From Polynucleobacter sp. MWH-Aus1W21 (GTDB taxonomy: Bacteria; Pseudomonadota; Gammaproteobacteria; Burkholderiales; Burkholderiaceae): a stretch of DNA of 64,000 nucleotides. The stretch lies in assembly GCF_018687275.1 (NCBI RefSeq), contig NZ_CP061287.1:682001-746000 (forward strand), given 5' to 3'. The notes under the pieces are model-generated. The model had not been told where the DNA came from. It saw nothing but the letters and a program-made list of their open reading frames with translations, and did no database searches. A program made the translations under genes and the position numbers. This document shows positions 59,644 to 64,000 of the stretch, piece by piece (within the stretch, counting starts at the first letter, position 1; every line of letters begins with the position of its first letter).

Positions 59644-60615
59644 ATGGATTTCAATGCCATCACTTCTGCCATTTCAGCCGGGTACGCTAGCGTTCAGGAG
59701 TTTCTGTTTGCAAATATAGTTGCCCCCGTTTTATATCAATTCGATTTAATGGCTTGGGCTGAAGATGTATTTGATGGGCTTGATTGGTTTTTATTTGGTT
59801 GCATCCAAATTTTCTTAATCATTATTGTCCTAAGAACTTGGGAGCGTCTCGCCCCAGCAGAAAAGCAGGATCGTTTTGCAAAAGCAAGTAGGGCAGATGT
59901 CTTGTACACCTTGTTTCATCGTCTGGGAATTTTTCATGGCCTAGTATTCATCGCCTTGTCTGGATTCTTTTTCGGAGTCGACTCCATCCTGCATGATTTC
60001 CGTTTCGATCGCCTGAACGTCGAGTCATGGTGGCCTGGCGTAACTTCTATTCCAGTTGTGAGCTTCTTGATTTATTTGGTATTGCTGGATTTTGTTGACT
60101 ATCTCTACCACCGCGCATCCCATGTATTTAACTGGTGGTGGCAATTGCATGCCTTGCATCATAGCCAAACAGTCATGACCGCATGGTCTGATAATCGCAA
60201 TCACATACTAGATGACATCATGCGGGCTGTGGTGATGTCTTTTGTTGCTTTGATGTTTGGAGTTTCTCCAGGCCAATTTATTCTGCTGATTGCATTGAGT
60301 GAATTTCTACAAAGTTGGCAGCATGCCAATATCAAAACCCATTTAGGCCCTGCAAAATACTTACTGGTATCACCCATGTTTCATCGCATGCACCATGCCG
60401 TTGGATATGGTCATGAAGCCAAAGGTAAGCCCGGTGTTTTAGGCGGCTGCAACTTTGGTGTTTTGTTTCCATGGTGGGATATGTTGTTTAGAACAGCCAT
60501 CTTCCCTAAAGAGGTCTATCCTACAGGGGTAAGAAATTTAACGGTTTCGCAAAATATCCTTACTCAACAGTGGCAAGGCCTGGTTCATGCCTTTAAAGAA
60601 ATCATGCCTAAGTAG
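59644..60615 (+). CDS. Sterol desaturase/fatty acid hydroxylase-family membrane protein
   Basis: A 323-residue integral membrane di-iron enzyme. The three His boxes are seen: HRASH, HALHHSQ and HRMHHAVG, with additional His and Asp in SDNRNHILDD. About four to five hydrophobic helices surround them. Members hydroxylate or desaturate lipids; the substrate is unknown, and hopanoid or fatty acid modification is possible. It starts three bases after the deacetylase-like gene and is followed by the CysZ-like gene after 29 bases. Confidence 0.88.
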   Translation: MDFNAITSAISAGYASVQEFLFANIVAPVLYQFDLMAWAEDVFDGLDWFLFGCIQIFLIIIVLRTWERLAPAEKQDRFAKASRADVLYTLFHRLGIFHGLVFIALSGFFFGVDSILHDFRFDRLNVESWWPGVTSIPVVSFLIYLVLLDFVDYLYHRASHVFNWWWQLHALHHSQTVMTAWSDNRNHILDDIMRAVVMSFVALMFGVSPGQFILLIALSEFLQSWQHANIKTHLGPAKYLLVSPMFHRMHHAVGYGHEAKGKPGVLGGCNFGVLFPWWDMLFRTAIFPKEVYPTGVRNLTVSQNILTQQWQGLVHAFKEIMPK

Positions 60616-60644
60616 ACTTCAGGTCTGAAGGCGATAGGAGTTGT

Positions 60645-61514
60645 ATGGTTGGCTTGCAGCAGGTATTTAAATCATTTGGCATGGCCTTGGTTGGAACTAT
60701 GCATCCACGGATGTTGTGGCTCAGCTTAAGACCATTTCTAATTGTCTCCGTGCTGTGGGGCTGTCTTATCTGGCTTACATGGACGCCTGCACTCGAAGCA
60801 TTAAGTGTCTTTCTGACAACTTCGATATTTACCAGCTGGATTCAAGAAGGGCTTGTTTGGGCAGGATTTGATAACGCGCGAGCATGGATAGCGCCATTAT
60901 TTTTTGTCATGTTGATCATTCCGCTGATCACAATTAGCTTGCTCGTATTCATTGCCTTTTCAACCGTCCCTGCAATTGTCAAAATTGCTTCAAGAAATTC
61001 TCAATTTCATGATCTCGAATGTAAACAAGGTGGCGGGTTCTTCGGTAGTTTGATTTACTCATTGTGGTCGGCCATTATTTGCCTAGCTCTCGTGATGTTG
61101 ACTCTGCCGGTTTGGTGGGTGCCTCCACTTGTGGCTGTCTTGCCTCCCTTGCTCTGGGGTTGGCTAACCATGCGACTCATGTCCTACGATGTATTGGCTA
61201 AACATGCCAGCATGGAAGAGCGCGATCTCTTGCTTGAAAAATATCGCTGGCCTTTGCTCTGCATGGGCATCGCATCGGGGATGCTAGGGGCGGTGCCTAC
61301 ATTCTTTTGGGCTACCTCGGCATTGGCTTTAGTGCTGTTTCCAATCGTAAGCTTTATAGCGCTTTGGATTTATTCTCTGATTTTTGTCTTTGCTGCTTTG
61401 TGGTTTAGTTACTTCCTACTGGATGCACTTAAGCAACTGAGACAAGAGGAGTTGGACAAAGCGCTGACAGTGGAATCCCGTGTTGTTGATATTGAACTTC
61501 CATATCACAGTTAA
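60645..61514 (+). CDS. EI24/CysZ-like membrane protein
   Basis: A 289-residue membrane protein with about six hydrophobic segments. It has the EI24-domain form (LRPFLIVSVLWGCLIWLTW, then PALVKIA-like VPAIVKIASRNSQFHDLECK, then LPVWWVPPLVAVLPPLLWGWLTMRLMSYDVLAKHAS). CysZ members import sulfate; EI24-only proteins in betaproteobacteria have no proven role. It sits four bases before the CinA-like gene, so they are probably one transcript. Confidence 0.8.
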   Translation: MVGLQQVFKSFGMALVGTMHPRMLWLSLRPFLIVSVLWGCLIWLTWTPALEALSVFLTTSIFTSWIQEGLVWAGFDNARAWIAPLFFVMLIIPLITISLLVFIAFSTVPAIVKIASRNSQFHDLECKQGGGFFGSLIYSLWSAIICLALVMLTLPVWWVPPLVAVLPPLLWGWLTMRLMSYDVLAKHASMEERDLLLEKYRWPLLCMGIASGMLGAVPTFFWATSALALVLFPIVSFIALWIYSLIFVFAALWFSYFLLDALKQLRQEELDKALTVESRVVDIELPYHS

Positions 61515-61518
61515 TACG

Positions 61519-62397
61519 ATGGCTAATGAGATTGTTGATGAAATGAAAAAAGTTGAAATAGACGAACCAAAAGATGTAACGGCTGCAGCGCAGCGTCGCT
61601 TCGGTTTAATCGTGATTGGCGATGAAATCTTGTCAGGACGTCGTCAAGATAAGCACATGAGCAAGCTAATAGAGCTTTTAAATGAGCGCGGTCTGAGTCT
61701 TGCATGGGCTAAATATGTTGCTGATGATCCAGAGCAAATTACCGCTACGCTGAAAGAGAGTTTTGCAAGTGGGGACGTCGTGTTTAGTACTGGCGGAATT
61801 GGCGCAACACCTGATGACCACACTCGTCAATGCGCAGCTTTAGCTCTCGGTACAAAAATTGAATTACATCCAACTGCAAAAGAGTTAATTGCCGGCAGAA
61901 TTCAGTCGATGGCAGAGGGTGATCCGATTAAGGCTGATCTTAATACTCCAGAAAACCAGCATCGCTTCAAAATGGGTGAGTTCCCCATTGGAAGTGAAAT
62001 CATTCCCAATCCCTACAATCAAATTCCAGGCTTTCGAATTCAAGAGCATCACTTTGTGCCGGGCTTTCCGGTGATGGCTGCGCCGATGATGGCTTGGTGC
62101 TTGGATACCCATTACAAGGATCTATTCCATCAAGAGAACTGGGCTGAGCAGAGTTTCATTGTTCCCAAGGGTATTGAATCGACTTTGACCCCCTTAATGG
62201 AGCGCATAGAAGCTAATTTTCCAGGGGTGAAGGTCTTCAGTCTTCCGTCAGTGGGAGATGCCTCAAGGGGAGGTGTGTACGCTCAGCGCCATATTGAACT
62301 GGGTATCAAAGGCAATGCCAATCTCCTGGAAAGCGCCTGGATTGCTCTCAGAACGGGCACCCAAGAGCTGGGCTACGAAATCCACGATATCAGTTGA
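61519..62397 (+). CDS. CinA N-domain (molybdopterin-binding-like) protein
   Basis: 292 residues from ATG 61519, four bases after the previous stop; an upstream in-frame start at 61480 lies inside that gene. The MoaB/CinA-type fold opens RRFGLIVIGDEILSGRRQDKHMSKL, then FSTGGIGATPDDHTRQCAALAL and PGFPVMAAPMM. It corresponds to the N-terminal domain of competence/damage-inducible CinA (a nucleotide pyrophosphatase in some bacteria), and the C-terminal amidase domain is absent. Its function here is open. Confidence 0.88.
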   Translation: MANEIVDEMKKVEIDEPKDVTAAAQRRFGLIVIGDEILSGRRQDKHMSKLIELLNERGLSLAWAKYVADDPEQITATLKESFASGDVVFSTGGIGATPDDHTRQCAALALGTKIELHPTAKELIAGRIQSMAEGDPIKADLNTPENQHRFKMGEFPIGSEIIPNPYNQIPGFRIQEHHFVPGFPVMAAPMMAWCLDTHYKDLFHQENWAEQSFIVPKGIESTLTPLMERIEANFPGVKVFSLPSVGDASRGGVYAQRHIELGIKGNANLLESAWIALRTGTQELGYEIHDIS

Positions 62398-62404
62398 AAC
62401 TATA

Positions 62405-62421
62405 TGCACTAAAAAGGTGCA
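62405..62421. promoter_or_regulatory. Probable NtrC binding site 1 upstream of glnA
   Basis: TGCACTAAAAAGGTGCA matches the NtrC consensus TGCACC-N5-GGTGCA in all but one base. Its centre is 52 bases from that of a second site, about five helical turns, and about 136 bases before the predicted start of transcription of glnA. Confidence 0.75.
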
Positions 62422-62424
62422 AAT

Positions 62425-62456
62425 AGGGGTATTTGAGCTTGTATGAGGGGTATTTG
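62425..62456 (+). repeat. Two direct repeats of AGGGGTATTTG between the NtrC-like sites
   Basis: An exact 11-base repeat occurs at 62425-62435 and 62446-62456. The copies are 21 bases apart, two turns of the helix, so they face the same side of the DNA. They fill the space between the two NtrC-like palindromes. A second regulator binding there is a possibility. Confidence 0.6.
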
Positions 62457-62473
62457 GGCACTTAAACAGTGCA
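62457..62473. promoter_or_regulatory. Probable NtrC binding site 2 upstream of glnA
   Basis: GGCACTTAAACAGTGCA contains the palindrome GCACT/AGTGC with five central bases, a weaker fit to the NtrC consensus than site 1. Its centre is about 84 bases before the predicted transcription start. Confidence 0.6.
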
Positions 62474-62522
62474 ATAATGAGAGTTCCCATTTGTTTGCTT
62501 CAGTAAATTACATACATCCATT

Positions 62523-62538
62523 AGGCATGTTTGGTGCC
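62523..62538 (+). promoter_or_regulatory. Probable sigma-54 promoter of glnA
   Basis: AGGCATGTTTGGTGCC has the invariant GG (62524-62525) and GC (62536-62537) separated by ten bases, as required for -24/-12 promoters. The -24 side (GGCAYG) is good, while the -12 side reads GTGCC instead of TTGCA. Start of transcription would be near 62549, 54 bases before the glnA ATG. Confidence 0.65.
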
Positions 62539-62602
62539 TGGAATAAACAAGGGTGTATGCCTTAAGTTTTGATTCCGAATTTAGTTAATAGAGGAGATTT
62601 GC

Positions 62603-64000
62603 ATGACGAAGACCGTCGCTGATGTGATGAAGTTAGTTAAAGAGAAAGAAATTACTTTCGTTGATTTCCGCTTTGTGGATACAAAGGGTAAAGAACAACA
62701 CACGACAGTTCCTATCTCTGCTTTTGACGAAGACAAATTTGAGAGCGGTCATGCATTTGACGGTTCTTCTATTGCTGGTTGGAAGGGTATTGAGGCATCA
62801 GACATGTTGCTCAAACCAGATCCAACAGCCGCTTATATCGACCCATTCTATGAAGAGCCAACTTTAGTGTTGACTTGTGACGTGATCGAGCCAGCTGATG
62901 GCAAAGGTTACGACCGTGATCCACGTTCTATTGCTAAGCGCGCTGAAGCGTATTTGAAGAGCACTGGCTTGGGCGACACAGCTTACTTTGGTCCAGAGCC
63001 AGAGTTCTTTATTTTTGACGGCGTTCGTTGGGGTGCTGACATGAAGGGCTGCTTCGTGAAGATTGATTCCGAAGAGGCTCCATGGTCTTCATCAAAAGAA
63101 ATCGAAGGCGGCAACACTGGTCACCGCCCAGGTAAAAAAGGCGGCTACTTCCCAGTTGCTCCTGTAGATACATTCCAAGACATGCGCTCTGAAATGTGTT
63201 TGATTCTTGAATCATTGGGTATTCCAGTCGAAGTGCATCACCATGAAGTTGCTGGCCAAGGTCAAAACGAATTGGGTACTAAGTTCAGCACATTGGTTCA
63301 ACGTGCTGACTGGACTATCTGGCAGAAGTATGTTGTTCAAAACGTAGCTCACGCTTACGGCAAGACAGCAACATTTATGCCTAAGCCAGTAGTTGGCGAT
63401 AACGGTTCTGGTATGCACGTTCACCAATCTATTTGGAAAAACGGTGAGAACTTGTTTGCTGGTAACGGCTACGCTGGTTTGTCAGAATTCGCATTGTTCT
63501 ACATTGGCGGCATCATCAAGCACGCTAAGGCATTGAACGCGATTACTAACCCAGGTACAAACTCATACAAACGTTTGGTACCAGGCTTTGAGGCTCCGGT
63601 GAAGTTAGCTTACTCAGCACGTAACCGTTCTGCTTCTATCCGTATTCCACACGTTCCAAGTCCAAAGGGTCGTCGTATTGAAACTCGTTTCCCAGATCCA
63701 TTGGCTAACCCATACCTCTGCTTCTCTGCATTGATGATGGCTGGTTTGGATGGCGTTCAAAACAAGATTCATCCAGGCGAAGCTGCTGACAAGAACTTGT
63801 ATGACTTGCCACCAGAAGAAGATGCAAAGATCCCAACCGTTTGCGCGAGCTTGGAAGAGGCATTGGAAGCATTGAAGAAAGATCACGAGTTCTTGACTCG
63901 CGGTGGTGTATTCACTGAGTCCATGATTGATGCGTATATCAATTTGAAGATGGAAGATGTCACACGTTTCCGTATGACTACTCATCCTATCGAATTTGAT
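62603..64000 (+). CDS. glnA: Glutamine synthetase type I (glnA), cut by the window end
   Basis: 466 codons are present from ATG 62603, with GAGGAG upstream. Only the last few residues of the usual length of about 470 are missing. Blocks seen: the N-terminal FVDFRFVDTKGKEQH and FDGSSIAGW, metal and substrate residues in FGPEPEFFIFD and EVHHHEVAGQGQNE, the GSGMHVHQS loop, NPGTNSYKRLVPG, RIPHVPSPKGRRIETRFPDP and the adenylylation loop Tyr in NLYDLPPEE. The enzyme joins ammonia to glutamate using ATP. Control by NtrC and sigma-54 is suggested by the region upstream, and by GlnE adenylylation through the Tyr. Confidence 0.97.
   Translation, partial: MTKTVADVMKLVKEKEITFVDFRFVDTKGKEQHTTVPISAFDEDKFESGHAFDGSSIAGWKGIEASDMLLKPDPTAAYIDPFYEEPTLVLTCDVIEPADGKGYDRDPRSIAKRAEAYLKSTGLGDTAYFGPEPEFFIFDGVRWGADMKGCFVKIDSEEAPWSSSKEIEGGNTGHRPGKKGGYFPVAPVDTFQDMRSEMCLILESLGIPVEVHHHEVAGQGQNELGTKFSTLVQRADWTIWQKYVVQNVAHAYGKTATFMPKPVVGDNGSGMHVHQSIWKNGENLFAGNGYAGLSEFALFYIGGIIKHAKALNAITNPGTNSYKRLVPGFEAPVKLAYSARNRSASIRIPHVPSPKGRRIETRFPDPLANPYLCFSALMMAGLDGVQNKIHPGEAADKNLYDLPPEEDAKIPTVCASLEEALEALKKDHEFLTRGGVFTESMIDAYINLKMEDVTRFRMTTHPIEFD

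Noticed and set aside
1..64000. CRISPR array, prophage, insertion sequence or integrative element
   Set aside because: No regularly spaced repeats, transposase, integrase or terminal inverted repeats were seen anywhere in the window.

Overview
The window is one continuous piece of a betaproteobacterial chromosome, most probably a Polynucleobacter-like member of the Burkholderiaceae. This rests on gene order and protein character: dnaX-ybaB-recR with the SRP RNA divergent from dnaX, surE-pcm-nlpD, hisS-yfgM-bamB-der-hfq-hflX-hflKC-hisZ-purA, rnr-rlmB, and a Bug-family solute receptor. Coding density is high, spacers are short, and start codons are often TTG or GTG. There is no rRNA, prophage, insertion sequence or CRISPR array.

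Layout. 1-9.6 kb: the tail of an MDR oxidoreductase, a Bug receptor, a UPF0114 membrane protein and an ExoX-like nuclease. Then come four toxin-antitoxin loci interleaved with housekeeping genes: DUF4258/HTH, higBA, a ParD-like antitoxin with a collapsed toxin, and dinJ-yafQ. An Ntn-hydrolase, the SRP RNA (minus strand) and dnaX-ybaB-recR lie between them. 9.8-17.3 kb: an OprB-like porin and a three-gene heavy-metal RND efflux operon. 17.3-22 kb: surE-pcm-nlpD followed by an exonuclease and rlmD; rpoS, usual after nlpD in relatives, is missing there. 22-37.3 kb: a BI-1/YccA protein, ndk, rlmN, ispG, then the hisS-to-purA block (isoprenoid precursor step, tRNA charging, outer-membrane assembly, ribosome GTPases, RNA chaperone, FtsH regulators, histidine and purine synthesis). 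37.3-45.3 kb: malate synthase G and less conserved genes (a papain-fold-like protein, a K+-channel-like protein, an MFS carrier, a dienelactone hydrolase, a DUF4239-like protein, an orphan protein, an APC permease). 45.4-53.6 kb: tRNA-Leu(CAG), rnr, rlmB, a DUF2892 protein, a CruF-like carotenoid protein, the divergent pair tal/rpiA, an unassigned structured small RNA, yggX and argA. 53.7-62.4 kb: hrpA and a five-gene envelope-related run. 62.4-64 kb: glnA behind what looks like an NtrC/sigma-54 control region, cut by the window end.

Most genes are ordinary core genes. The best candidates for something not yet described are the terminator-ended structured RNA between rpiA and yggX (about 51750-51907, minus), the DUF4258/HTH toxin-antitoxin-like pair with its palindromic operator, two unlisted small membrane ORFs (4400-4531 and 22029-22109), and the decayed toxin behind recR. 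No large new multi-gene defence or metabolic system is evident. All identifications come from reading the sequence and from recalled family features; no database search was run.
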